From Emticicia soli (GTDB taxonomy: Bacteria > Bacteroidota > Bacteroidia > Cytophagales > Spirosomataceae), in the NCBI RefSeq assembly GCF_037860775.1, contig NZ_JBBEWC010000019.1, forward strand, positions 1 through 64,000: 64,000 bases of DNA. Direction: 5' to 3'. Shown here piece after piece: positions 25,628-33,898 of the stretch. The first letter of the stretch is position 1. Every line of letters begins with the position of its first letter. The position numbers and the translations under genes were made by a program. The notes under the pieces are model-generated. The model was given only the letters and a program-made list of their open reading frames with translations, searched no databases and had not been told where the DNA came from.

Positions 25628-26854
25628 ATGGAAACAACTGTCAATCATTCACTTACTGACAAGAAAACGCATTCATCTATACAAGAATTTCTATTGGGAA
25701 TTCCACTATACGTATATGTGAGCGTAGTAGCATCTAAATTAGTTATTTTAGGTATTTTGTGGGACATCGCCTGGCACATGAGCATCGGGCGTGATGGCCT
25801 TTTTTCAGCACCTCACGTTGTGGTATATGTTGGTGCAGCAACAGCGGGAGTTTTCTCCGGCTATCAGGTGCTAAAAACTTCTTTCTGGGGAAGTCTCATT
25901 GAAAAAAGCAAAATGGTCAATTTCTGGGGAATCTTCTATAGCTCTCTAGGTGGCTTATTTTGTATCTGGGGTGGCATTGCGGCCCTTACCTCAGCACCAT
26001 TTGACGACTGGTGGCATAATACTTATGGGTTAGATGTTGCCATTTTCTCTCCACCACATACAGTCTTGCTATTGGGACTAATGGGTGTGCAAGTAGGTGC
26101 AATGGTATCTGTTTCGGCTATCTTGAATCGAAAAGAACAAGTTTCTTATTTATCTACACAACAAAATGCAGTTCGTACAAAGCGTTTGCAATGGATGTTT
26201 GTATTTGCGGCGGGTTTTCTGATTACCAGTATTTTTACAACGCTTTCAGAATTTCTTGACCGTTGGGATATGCATAATACTTCGTACTACAAAATTGCTT
26301 GTGCAGCTTTTCCGCTTTTCTTGTTGTCTACTGCTCGTGGGTCTGGTATGAAATGGGGTGCTACTTATATTGCCATTACTTTTATGGTTTTCCATTGGGC
26401 TGTAAATGCAACCTTACGTTTGCTGCCTGCCGAGCCGCTTCTTGGGCCTATTTATAATAAAATTACTACTTACCAGACTTTAGGCTTTCCGGCATTATTG
26501 GTTTTTCCTGCTTTAGGTATAGACTTTTTAAGAGCCAGATTCTCGGCCAAAAACGATTGGTGGCTGGCACTGATTTTAGGATTTACTTATTTTACCATCT
26601 TTTTCATTGTACATTATCCGTTCGGAAACTTCATTCTTGAATCTCCCTTGGCTCGTAACTGGTTCTGGGGTAGTACTTCATGGTCTTATCAGAATGAGCC
26701 CGATTGGGAGTTCCGTTTCAGATTTACCGAATGGAACACTACCAAAGGCTTAGGCAACTGGGTAAAAGGTTTGAGCATAGCCTTATTATTAAGCCTTGTT
26801 TCTACACGCATTGGTTTAGCTTGGGGTAAATGGATGCAAAAAGTACAACGCTAA
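25628..26854 (+). CDS. Uncharacterised polytopic membrane protein with repeated D-x3-H-x12/13-H motif
   Basis: 408-residue protein with about ten TM helices; I know no assigned function. The first motif is WDIAWHMSIGRDGLFSAPH (D46, H50, H63: D-x3-H-x12-H). A second, similar one is FDDWWHNTYGLDVAIFSPPH (D126 or D127, H130, H144). The shared W-H-x2-x-G-x-D-x2-F-S-x-P-H pattern shows an internal duplication that would place two Asp/His clusters at a membrane edge. Further polar residues in or near helices are E208, D211, D214, H216 and H256. The first spacing equals that of the CuC ligands (Asp156, His160, His173) of PmoC in particulate methane monooxygenase. Metal binding is inferred. The next gene, 38 bp downstream, is its likely partner. 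Confidence 0.85.
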   Translation: METTVNHSLTDKKTHSSIQEFLLGIPLYVYVSVVASKLVILGILWDIAWHMSIGRDGLFSAPHVVVYVGAATAGVFSGYQVLKTSFWGSLIEKSKMVNFWGIFYSSLGGLFCIWGGIAALTSAPFDDWWHNTYGLDVAIFSPPHTVLLLGLMGVQVGAMVSVSAILNRKEQVSYLSTQQNAVRTKRLQWMFVFAAGFLITSIFTTLSEFLDRWDMHNTSYYKIACAAFPLFLLSTARGSGMKWGATYIAITFMVFHWAVNATLRLLPAEPLLGPIYNKITTYQTLGFPALLVFPALGIDFLRARFSAKNDWWLALILGFTYFTIFFIVHYPFGNFILESPLARNWFWGSTSWSYQNEPDWEFRFRFTEWNTTKGLGNWVKGLSIALLLSLVSTRIGLAWGKWMQKVQR

Positions 26855-26892
26855 AAGTTTAAGTAAGTATTTAATGGATTAATGAAAAAGCA

Positions 26893-28521
26893 ATGAATTT
26901 TAAGAAAATAGCAGTCTTTCTTTTGTTGAATATTGGCTTTATAGTGCATACCAATGCCCACATCGGGAGTGCAGGTATTGTGCAAGAAGGCAAAGCGGGG
27001 AATTATCAGATACAAGTTTATGTTGAACCACCCGATGTAATTCCGGGTGTTGCCAAGGTATCGGTATTGGTTGATGGAACAGATATCGAAAGCGTAAAAC
27101 TAAGCCCGATTTATTATTGGGCAGGCGATGAAGGTTCGCCAAGAGAAGATGAGGCTTTATCCGTTGCCGGAGAGTCGGGCAAATTTCAGGGCAGTATATG
27201 GTTAATGGAAAGTGGAGCTGCCAGTGTAAAAATTATAATTAACGGCAAAAGGGGCAAAGGCGAAACACTAATACCTATTGCTGCATTGGCTACTGCCAAG
27301 CGAGACCTTCCTGAATCATTAGGCTGGATTCTGGCAGGCTTGGCGCTGCTTTTAGTAGGTATCATGACAACCATTATTGGCGCAAGTACCAGCGATAGTT
27401 TATTAAAGCCGGGCGTTGAGGGAGACAAAAAATCAAAACGCCGCAGAACAATTGGCTCTACCATTGGCTTAAGTTTTTGTGGGTTGCTCTTGTTTATAGG
27501 TAATAACTGGTGGGGCTCTATCTCAAAAAATTATAGAGAAAGGTATATGTTCAGACCCTACAAGGCTACTTCTTCTATCAAAATAGAAAATGCGCAAAGA
27601 GTATTGAATTTTAAAATTGATTCTAATTCGGTTGAAGGACGTTGGACAAGCTATGTGATTCCGGACCACGGGAAACTGATGCACATGTTTTTGGTTAGAC
27701 AAGGTACACTCGATGCTTTTGCTCATCTGCACCCAAGTAGAAAAGATACACTTACTTTTGAAGCACCTTTACCCAACCTACCAGCTGGGAAATATTTGGT
27801 TTATGCAGATATTCTACGCTTTCATGGCCTTCAATATACCATTGCTGATACGGTAGAGATTCCGGCTTTAAAGATTGCACAGGAAGGTTTTCAGAAACAA
27901 ACGGGTGACTCTGATGATACTTTTGTAGTAACCAATCCTATAAATACTAAAGCTTCTACTGTACAAGATGTTGGTATTAGCATTTGTGGCTCGCCTGGCG
28001 TAAAAACACCTTTACAAGATGGCTCAAGTATTATATGGGAAGAAAAACCTAATCAAGCACTTAAAGCAGGTGAGGTATATAACCTTAAGTTTTCGGTTAT
28101 GAGCCCTGACGGTAAACCTGCTGAGTTACAGACGTATCTGGGTATGATGGGCCATGCGGCTGTGTTGAAAGAAGATGGCTCGGTTTACATACATTTGCAC
28201 CCGAATGGTACTTTTTCAACTACCTCTCAGCAAGTGATGGAAAAACGTGTAAGTGAAAGCACTAATCCAAGCCCAAAATTTGTCAATGCGAAGCAATTCA
28301 GAGATAGTATTGATAATGTATTGTTTCAATTGCAAAGCCTGACAGAAGAAGAAAGAGACAAACGTTTAATGGGCGGCATGGTGCATGAGTCTAAGGGACA
28401 TCATGGTGGAAGTGTAACTTTCCCTTATGTGTTTCCGAGTGCAGGTAATTACCGTATCTGGTTGCAAGTACGAAGAAATGGTAAAATTCTGACCGGAGCT
28501 TTTGATGCAAAAGTGATTTAA
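26893..28521 (+). CDS. Secreted, membrane-anchored His/Met-rich protein (YtkA-like), partner of the upstream gene
   Basis: 542 residues. A signal peptide ends at about THTNA in the surrounding TNAHIGS, so the mature chain is predicted to start at H23. An exposed beta-rich domain (23-140) follows, then TM helices at about 143-164 and 187-207, then a large exposed C-terminal region with two metal-site-like blocks: DHGKLMHMFLVR...FAHLHP and YLGMMGHAAVLK...YIHLHP, plus HESKGHHGG near the end. The order signal / domain / two TM / domain and the N-terminal His resemble PmoB; the HxH of PmoB (His137, His139) has no counterpart, since there is no other His between 23 and about 223. The C-terminal blocks resemble YtkA-like copper-associated domains. 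Function unknown. Confidence 0.82.
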   Translation: MNFKKIAVFLLLNIGFIVHTNAHIGSAGIVQEGKAGNYQIQVYVEPPDVIPGVAKVSVLVDGTDIESVKLSPIYYWAGDEGSPREDEALSVAGESGKFQGSIWLMESGAASVKIIINGKRGKGETLIPIAALATAKRDLPESLGWILAGLALLLVGIMTTIIGASTSDSLLKPGVEGDKKSKRRRTIGSTIGLSFCGLLLFIGNNWWGSISKNYRERYMFRPYKATSSIKIENAQRVLNFKIDSNSVEGRWTSYVIPDHGKLMHMFLVRQGTLDAFAHLHPSRKDTLTFEAPLPNLPAGKYLVYADILRFHGLQYTIADTVEIPALKIAQEGFQKQTGDSDDTFVVTNPINTKASTVQDVGISICGSPGVKTPLQDGSSIIWEEKPNQALKAGEVYNLKFSVMSPDGKPAELQTYLGMMGHAAVLKEDGSVYIHLHPNGTFSTTSQQVMEKRVSESTNPSPKFVNAKQFRDSIDNVLFQLQSLTEEERDKRLMGGMVHESKGHHGGSVTFPYVFPSAGNYRIWLQVRRNGKILTGAFDAKVI

Positions 28522-28525
28522 TAAT

Positions 28526-29401
28526 CTATAAATGTACGGCTTTATGGCTATTTCTGAAATTGGAGGGCGATGTGCCAACCGTTTTGGTAAATAGCCTTAT
28601 AAAGTACTTATAATCGTCGTAACCTAGCTGAAAAGCAATTTCTTTGATGCTTTTGCTTGTATAAAACAACAAGCGTTGCGCTTCCCGAAAGATTTCTTGT
28701 TGTATTAAATAAGTAGATGAGAAACCAGTAACAGCTTTTATTGTATCGTTGAGATAACTAACCGTAATGTTCATTTTTGAAGCAAAATCTGCGGGCTTTT
28801 TTAGCTCAATATAGTGTTTTCTCACTAGCTGATTAAAGGTTTTCACGATGTCGACACTTCTTGAAGTGTATTCTTGTATGCGTTTGTCTTCTTGTTGTTG
28901 AAAAATGTTGACAACCTTATAGAAAAAAGCATTCAACAGATTTTGAACAAGCTGATGATGAAAAGTTTCAGATTTCTTCTCTTCTAAAGTAGAGTAAAGC
29001 AGCTTAAAGATATTTCGAAACCATTCTTTTTCTATATTATCAAGATGAATCAGTGCAATTCTGGTAAATGATTGTTCAATAACAGCACGTGCGCTTTCGT
29101 CTACAAACTTGCCATCAAATGCTACGAGCCAGCCAGCTAGCCCATCAGATGCACCAACATAATGTACTTGTCCCGGAAATGATAACAAGAGGGAAGAAGG
29201 ACAAATATCAATATCCTGAAAATCGATATTGAAGTCCATGTGGCCGCTTTCAACAAAAAAGCAAGTGTAATGGTCATGCCTGTGTGGAAAAACAACCTCT
29301 TCATGCGTATGTGTTACCAACAAATCAGAAGACATCGGAAAAACCGCTATTCCTGATATGCTCATCGGCAATTGATAGATAGGGATGTTTTCTTTGGGCA
29401 T
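28526..29401 (-). CDS. AraC-family transcriptional regulator (cupin sensor)
   Basis: 291 residues from the ATG at 29401, which lies 10 bp after the stop of the upstream flavoprotein gene; a longer frame to 29446 would overlap it. The N-terminal cupin has HTHEEVVFPHRHDHYTCFFVESG with several possible metal-binding histidines. The C-terminal DNA-binding pair reads MNITVSYLNDTIKAVTGFSS and SIKEIAFQLGYDDYKYFIRLFTKTVGTSPS. It forms an operon with the siderophore-interacting-like protein, and regulates it by inference. An inverted repeat upstream of that operon (30153-30186) is a candidate site. Confidence 0.9.
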   Translation of the reverse strand: MPKENIPIYQLPMSISGIAVFPMSSDLLVTHTHEEVVFPHRHDHYTCFFVESGHMDFNIDFQDIDICPSSLLLSFPGQVHYVGASDGLAGWLVAFDGKFVDESARAVIEQSFTRIALIHLDNIEKEWFRNIFKLLYSTLEEKKSETFHHQLVQNLLNAFFYKVVNIFQQQEDKRIQEYTSRSVDIVKTFNQLVRKHYIELKKPADFASKMNITVSYLNDTIKAVTGFSSTYLIQQEIFREAQRLLFYTSKSIKEIAFQLGYDDYKYFIRLFTKTVGTSPSNFRNSHKAVHL

Positions 29402-29411
29402 ATCTCTGTAT

Positions 29412-30107
29412 TTATTTCCAAAACCCGTAAGCGTATATTTTGGCACTTACAGCGGGTATAGCTTTCAGTTTTTTTCTAATTGTTGTTACCATTGGCGTAT
29501 TACCCGCAATACAAATAGAAGTATAGTTACTTAAATCTTTTGATAAACACCACTTTTCCAGCGTCTCAATCATGCTCCCATCAGGCTCGCATATAAACTC
29601 AAATTCTGGGTTATTACTTATCAAAGATGAGGGTATCTGGTAATTATCATGTAGAAACACACCTACTTCTGTCGGATACTCTTCTTGATTTAATAATTGT
29701 TTCTGACTCAGAAAATGCCCCAGTGCGCTGCCGTCGGCAATGCCTAAAACTTTTCCTTTATTTGCGGGTAATTGTGCTGCATGCGCAACGCCCAGTAATA
29801 ATTCATCACCTACCTTTACATTTTTCGCCCATCGGCCCCCTGCACCATTGTGGCCTGCCTCTACATATAGCGTGCATACTTTCTTTTCGGCGTTCCATAG
29901 GGTAGGCGTATAATCTCTGTATTCAAAATCTGCAACTTTACATTTAACACGCTTAATGGTATTCCATTTAGTAAAGTCAGTTGTGGGTAGGTGTACATCA
30001 ATTTCATACAATGTTGCAGGCTCCCATGCACGAACTTCTATTATTTCAGATGGACTTATTACTTGCTCCATCAGATTAAACACCGCTTTCTTTATAAAAT
30101 TTGCCAT
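29412..30107 (-). CDS. Siderophore-interacting protein-like flavoprotein reductase
   Basis: 231 residues of the SIP / ViuB-like family: a flavin-binding barrel (VRAWEPATLYEIDVHLP, the region YRDYTPTLWN corresponding to the R-x-Y-T/S flavin motif) and a short NAD(P)-type domain (GIADGSALGHFLS, ICIAGNTPMVTTIRKKL). Family members release iron from ferric siderophores by reduction. It is the first gene of a two-gene operon with an AraC regulator. The pair could belong to iron use or, as in other SIP-AraC pairs, to redox control; no siderophore receptor is adjacent. Confidence 0.82.
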   Translation of the reverse strand: MANFIKKAVFNLMEQVISPSEIIEVRAWEPATLYEIDVHLPTTDFTKWNTIKRVKCKVADFEYRDYTPTLWNAEKKVCTLYVEAGHNGAGGRWAKNVKVGDELLLGVAHAAQLPANKGKVLGIADGSALGHFLSQKQLLNQEEYPTEVGVFLHDNYQIPSSLISNNPEFEFICEPDGSMIETLEKWCLSKDLSNYTSICIAGNTPMVTTIRKKLKAIPAVSAKIYAYGFWK

Positions 30108-30126
30108 CTTTCATTCATTTTATTAG

Positions 30127-30134
30127 CAAAGGTA
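30127..30134 (-). promoter_or_regulatory. -7 element of the SIP-AraC operon
   Basis: CAAAGGTA on the plus strand reads TACCTTTG on the minus strand, a consensus -7 element, 20 bp before the start codon. The -33 region at the usual spacing is not clear. Confidence 0.45.
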
Positions 30135-30152
30135 TGAAAGACGCAAAAGGTG

Positions 30153-30186
30153 TTTGTCCAACAAATAACGCACATAGGTGGACAAA
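30153..30186. promoter_or_regulatory. Inverted repeat upstream of the SIP-AraC operon, candidate operator
   Basis: TTTGTCCA (30153-30160) and TGGACAAA (30179-30186) are exact complements separated by 18 bp, just upstream of the -7 element. Position suits activator binding by the AraC regulator of the same operon. Confidence 0.45.
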
Positions 30187-30222
30187 TGGCAGATGTTTTA
30201 GCAAATTACATTTTTTGATTCA

Positions 30223-30251
30223 AAAAAAAGGGCTCCATCAAGAAGCCCTTT
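30223..30251 (-). terminator. Terminator of the Gfo/Idh/MocA gene
   Basis: On the minus strand AAAGGGCT (complement of 30244-30251) pairs with AGCCCTTT (complement of 30227-30234), followed by a T-run. It lies 20 bp past the stop. Confidence 0.8.
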
Positions 30252-30270
30252 AGAAATTTTATATGTGCTG

Positions 30271-31716
30271 TTATATCCAACCTCCGGCTCGGTATTCTCT
30301 TTTAACAAACGCATTGGCAGGGTCGAAATTTGTGATTTTCATATTAGTACCATCCCACAATAGTTTCTTACGACCAATATAATTGTTTTTCTCATCACGA
30401 AGTAAGAAAGAGCGAACAGCTAGGTTACCCATCAATACAGTTTCTGTCAATGGCCCGGCTTGGTCGAACGAAGAGCTGGTATAAGTGCCAAAACCTTGTT
30501 TACAAGCTTTAACCCATTGTTGCTGATGGCCTTCTGTATCGCCTTCTACCAATGCACGTTTTGGTGCAGGTATCTTTGTGTTAAGGAATTTCGCTTCCGG
30601 GAAAAACTTAGGGTTATTACCAAAAAGCTCAGTTGCCAGAATTCCCTTTGAGCCTATAAACAATATACCACCATCAATGTTGGTAAATACTTTGTCGTAA
30701 TCGCAGCCATCAGGCAGTTGAGGACGAATACCGCCATCGTACCACGAAAGGCTTATTTCTTTGAGTTGTTTACCCTTCGGATTTGGGAATTTAAGGTGAA
30801 TAGCTGCCGATGGAGGGCAAACATCATCAAAATGTGCCTCCTTAAAGAAATCGGCATATACTTGCCCCACTGAACATTCTACCGAAGTAGGATGGCTGAG
30901 CTTTAAGGCACGGAAAGGCACATCAATAAAGTGGCAACCCATGTCGCCCAATGCACCTGTGCCAAAGTCCCAGTATCCACGCCAGCGGAATGGCATATAG
31001 GCTTCGTGGTAGTCACGCATAGGCGCAGTGCCCAGCCATAAATTCCAGTCTACTTCGCTTGGAATTGGCTGATTTATGCCTTTATCTTTTGGAGATTGCA
31101 CACCTTGTGGCCAAACAGGGCGGTTTGTCCATACTTCTACCTTATGTACATCGCCAATCATGCCATTTTGAATAATGGTTTCAGTAATACGTGTACCTTT
31201 TCCGCTACTCCCCTGATTACCCATTTGGGTAACTACTTTATATTTTTTTGCTGCTTCGGTTAGCTGGCGTGCTTCCCATATATCATGCGTAAGCGGTTTT
31301 TCAACATACACGTGCTTGCCTAATTGAATGGCCGACATCGCAATCGGATAGTGCATGTGGTCGGGGGTAGATACAATTACGGCATCAATATTTTTAGCCT
31401 CTTTTTCGAGCATCTTACGATAATCTCTGTAATAAGGCGCATTCGGGAATTGTGCCCGGTATTTTTTTGCCATGCGGTCGTCAACATCGCAAAGGGCTAC
31501 AAAATTGTCGGTGCCATTGTTATAAGCCAGGCGTATGTTTACATCGGCTTTACCACCACAGCCCACCGCTGCAATGTTCAGTTTATCGCTTGGTGCAGTA
31601 AAACCTTTGCCTAACACATGGCGAGGCACAATCATGAAACCTGCCGATGCCAGTGTTGCACTTTTAATAAAACTACGGCGAGAAGATGGGGCTTGCTTTT
31701 TCTTTGAGTTGTTCAT
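30271..31716 (-). CDS. Tat-exported Gfo/Idh/MocA-family oxidoreductase
   Basis: 481-residue NAD(P)-dependent sugar-type oxidoreductase. The N-terminus has a twin-arginine signal (SSRRSFIKSATLASAGF), then the dinucleotide site LNIAAVGCGGKADVNI near 46-61, the conserved EKPLTHDIWEARQL (lysine of the active site) and the C-terminal alpha/beta domain with GALGDMGCHFIDVPF. Periplasmic members are very common in Bacteroidota and act on carbohydrate derivatives; the substrate here is unknown. Single gene with its own terminator. Confidence 0.9.
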   Translation of the reverse strand: MNNSKKKQAPSSRRSFIKSATLASAGFMIVPRHVLGKGFTAPSDKLNIAAVGCGGKADVNIRLAYNNGTDNFVALCDVDDRMAKKYRAQFPNAPYYRDYRKMLEKEAKNIDAVIVSTPDHMHYPIAMSAIQLGKHVYVEKPLTHDIWEARQLTEAAKKYKVVTQMGNQGSSGKGTRITETIIQNGMIGDVHKVEVWTNRPVWPQGVQSPKDKGINQPIPSEVDWNLWLGTAPMRDYHEAYMPFRWRGYWDFGTGALGDMGCHFIDVPFRALKLSHPTSVECSVGQVYADFFKEAHFDDVCPPSAAIHLKFPNPKGKQLKEISLSWYDGGIRPQLPDGCDYDKVFTNIDGGILFIGSKGILATELFGNNPKFFPEAKFLNTKIPAPKRALVEGDTEGHQQQWVKACKQGFGTYTSSSFDQAGPLTETVLMGNLAVRSFLLRDEKNNYIGRKKLLWDGTNMKITNFDPANAFVKREYRAGGWI

Positions 31717-31994
31717 AGGTAAATAGAGGATGAAAAAAAACGTTTTATTGTACGCTTGTATATAAAATTAGGCAGAAAAGTACAAAATATTATTGGAAAT
31801 ACGGTAGAAAGAGAAAGGTATTTTTGCTCTAAGGCTAGGGCTTGAGTCTGTAATATTGAGGTGTACGGAAAACGGAGAAAACAATTGTGGCGCTAACTTT
31901 CAGTTCGCATGTTCAATACTATATTGAGGAAAAAGCAGCCTAAACAGAAAAATGTAAAACCGATATATATATAACTCGTCTCAAAAGCAAAATT

Positions 31995-32013
31995 CCCCTT
32001 TAGGGGCTAGGGG
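31995..32013 (-). repeat. C/G-rich palindromic extragenic element, copy 3
   Basis: CCCCTTTAGGGG (31995-32006) followed by CTAGGGG. It lies 60 bp beyond rplL, after that operon's terminator, in a 361-bp gap between the Gfo/Idh/MocA gene and rplL that otherwise shows nothing recognisable. Confidence 0.7.
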
Positions 32014-32024
32014 TGGGTTTAAAA

Positions 32025-32055
32025 CAAAAGCCCGAAAGGTTGCTTTCGGGCTTTG
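32025..32055 (-). terminator. Terminator of the rplKAJL operon
   Basis: AAAGCCCGAAAG (32027-32038) pairs perfectly with CTTTCGGGCTTT (32043-32054) around a 4-nt loop; T-rich sequence follows on the minus strand. It shows that the operon ends after rplL, before any rpoB. Confidence 0.85.
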
Positions 32056-32077
32056 TTCTGAGATGGTATCAGTAAAA

Positions 32078-32461
32078 TTATTTTACTTCTACTTCTGCAC
32101 CAGCTTCTTCTAAAGATTTTTTCAAACCTTCAGCTTCGTCTTTAGCAACACCTTCTTTCAATGGTTTTGGAGCTGAATCAACTAGATCTTTAGCTTCTTT
32201 CAAGCCAAGGCCAGTTAAGTCTTTCACTAACTTCACAACTTGAAGTTTGTTAGGACCAGCAGCTTTCAAGATTACGTCGAAAGATGTTTTTTCTACTGGA
32301 GCTTCAGCAGCATCACCACCACCAGCGTTACCAGCTACCATTACTGGAGCAGCAGCAGCAGGCTCGATACCATACTCATCTTTCAATATTTGTGCTAATT
32401 CGTTTACTTCTTTTACAGTCAAATTTACTAATTGCTCTGCAAATGCTTTCAAATCTGCCAT
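32078..32461 (-). CDS. rplL: 50S ribosomal protein L7/L12
   Basis: Stalk protein that recruits translation GTPases, 127 residues. It shows the N-terminal dimerisation region (LKAFAEQLVNLTVKEVNELA), an Ala-rich hinge (about 35-55) and the conserved C-terminal domain VEKTSFDVILK...LGLKEAKDLVDSAPKPLKEG. Last gene of rplK-rplA-rplJ-rplL, 123 bp after rplJ, with a hairpin in the gap, and a terminator directly after it. Confidence 0.98.
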   Translation of the reverse strand: MADLKAFAEQLVNLTVKEVNELAQILKDEYGIEPAAAAPVMVAGNAGGGDAAEAPVEKTSFDVILKAAGPNKLQVVKLVKDLTGLGLKEAKDLVDSAPKPLKEGVAKDEAEGLKKSLEEAGAEVEVK

Positions 32462-32517
32462 TTTTGTATAGAATTTAAAAGTTAATACTTGTTTTTGATA
32501 AATGATTTTGAATTAAG

Positions 32518-32538
32518 TATCAGTCAATCTGACTGATA
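32518..32538 (-). promoter_or_regulatory. Hairpin between rplJ and rplL
   Basis: TATCAGTC (32518-32525) and GACTGATA (32531-32538) form a perfect 8-bp stem with a 5-nt loop in the rplJ-rplL gap. A second weak pairing, GTTTAC with GTAAAC, flanks it. It may be an RNA-processing site or set the higher output of L7/L12, which is needed in four or more copies per ribosome. Confidence 0.45.
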
Positions 32539-32584
32539 GGTGTTTACTGCATATTGCCATTGAAGGCTACAAACTGTAAACGAA

Positions 32585-33118
32585 TTAGGCTGCTTCTTTC
32601 TCCGACAAAGTCTTGAGAATACCAGCCAATTTGTTGCCACCGCTTTGCAAGCCAGAAATAACATTTTTGGCAGGTGATTGCAACAAACCGATAACTTCGC
32701 CAATCAATTCTTGCTTTGATTTCAAGTTCAACAACGTATCCAATTGGTCGTGGCCGATGAACAAAGCTGAATCAACTGAAGCACCTTTTAAAGTGATGCT
32801 GTTTTTGTTCGCTTTAAGGAAATCCTTAATCAATTTTGCAGCTACTTTGCCCGACTCATCGTGGAACATTACACCTGAAAAACCTTTAAGAACAGTTCCG
32901 TCAAACGACGAGTAATCGGTATCTAATCTTTCCAGAGCTTTGCTGATCAATGTATTTTTCACTACACGATACTCAATACCACGCTCGAAACACAAACGAC
33001 GTAATTCATTGGTTTTAGCAACGTTCAATCCGCTTGCATCGGTGATATAGAAGTAAGGCGTAGCTGCAAATTTCTCTGCAAGCTCTTCAATTATTGCTCC
33101 TTTTTCTTCTTTTGTCAT
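32585..33118 (-). CDS. rplJ: 50S ribosomal protein L10
   Basis: Base of the ribosomal stalk, binding 23S rRNA and L7/L12 dimers; 177 residues. Typical features are TKEEKGAIIEELAEKF at the start, YRVVKNTLISKALE and GFSGVMFHDE, and a C-terminal helix for L7/L12 binding. It starts only 2 bp after the rplA stop codon, so there is no room for the separate L10 leader seen in E. coli; translation is probably coupled. Confidence 0.97.
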   Translation of the reverse strand: MTKEEKGAIIEELAEKFAATPYFYITDASGLNVAKTNELRRLCFERGIEYRVVKNTLISKALERLDTDYSSFDGTVLKGFSGVMFHDESGKVAAKLIKDFLKANKNSITLKGASVDSALFIGHDQLDTLLNLKSKQELIGEVIGLLQSPAKNVISGLQSGGNKLAGILKTLSEKEAA

Positions 33119-33120
33119 GA

Positions 33121-33819
33121 TTACAATCCATTAATGGTGGTTTTGTCGATTTGAATACCAGGTCCCATAGTGCTTGCAAGTGCTACGCTTTTCACGTATG
33201 TACCTTTAGCAGAAGATGGTTTCAATTTCAACAAAGTTTGAATCAATTCTGTAGCATTCTCTGCTAATTTCTCAGGTGAGAAAGAAACCTTACCGATGGA
33301 AGCGTGAATGATACCGGTTTTGTCAACTTTAAAGTCAATTTTACCAGCTTTCACTTCTTTTACTGCTGTTGCTACGTCGAGCGTTACAGTACCAGACTTA
33401 GGGTTTGGCATCAATCCGCGTGGTCCGAGGATTTTACCTAACTTACCAAGTTTAGCCATAACAGTTGGCATCGTGATGATTACGTCGATGTCAGTCCAAC
33501 CTTGTTCGATTTTTTGGATGTATTCATCTAAACCTACATAATCAGCGCCAGCAGCTTTTGCATCAGCTTCTTTGTCAGGAGTACACAATACTAAAACACG
33601 AACAGTTTTACCGGTTCCGTGTGGTAATGCAACCACACCACGTACCATTTGGTCAGCCTTACGAGGGTCAACGCCCAAACGAACGTGAACATCAATCGAA
33701 GAGTCGAATTTAGTGTATGCAATTTGCTTCAAAACATCAGCTGCATCTTTTAGAGAATAAGCTTTTGAAGCGTCATACTTCGACATTGCTTCCTTTCTTT
33801 TTTTGGTCAATTTTGCCAT
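33121..33819 (-). CDS. rplA: 50S ribosomal protein L1
   Basis: L1-stalk protein, 232 residues. Clear signatures: KFDSSIDVHVRLGVDPRKADQMVRG, LPHGTGKTVRVLV, LGPRGLMPNPKSGTV and the ending STMGPGIQID. L1 often represses its own operon by binding the mRNA leader (family knowledge); a long leader exists upstream of rplK here. It lies 79 bp after rplK. Confidence 0.98.
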   Translation of the reverse strand: MAKLTKKRKEAMSKYDASKAYSLKDAADVLKQIAYTKFDSSIDVHVRLGVDPRKADQMVRGVVALPHGTGKTVRVLVLCTPDKEADAKAAGADYVGLDEYIQKIEQGWTDIDVIITMPTVMAKLGKLGKILGPRGLMPNPKSGTVTLDVATAVKEVKAGKIDFKVDKTGIIHASIGKVSFSPEKLAENATELIQTLLKLKPSSAKGTYVKSVALASTMGPGIQIDKTTINGL

Positions 33820-33898
33820 TTGCTTTGTTTGGTTATAGCGTTATGCCGTGCATAACTCCCATGAATAATAATGAATGAGTAACAATCATTCGTTGTTT

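Noticed and set aside
24849..28521. Ammonia or methane oxidation operon
   Set aside because: The HPP (possibly nitrite-linked) and PmoB/C-like hints are suggestive together, but no PmoA/AmoA, hydroxylamine or methanol dehydrogenase gene is present and key PmoB ligands are missing; a named function is not supported.
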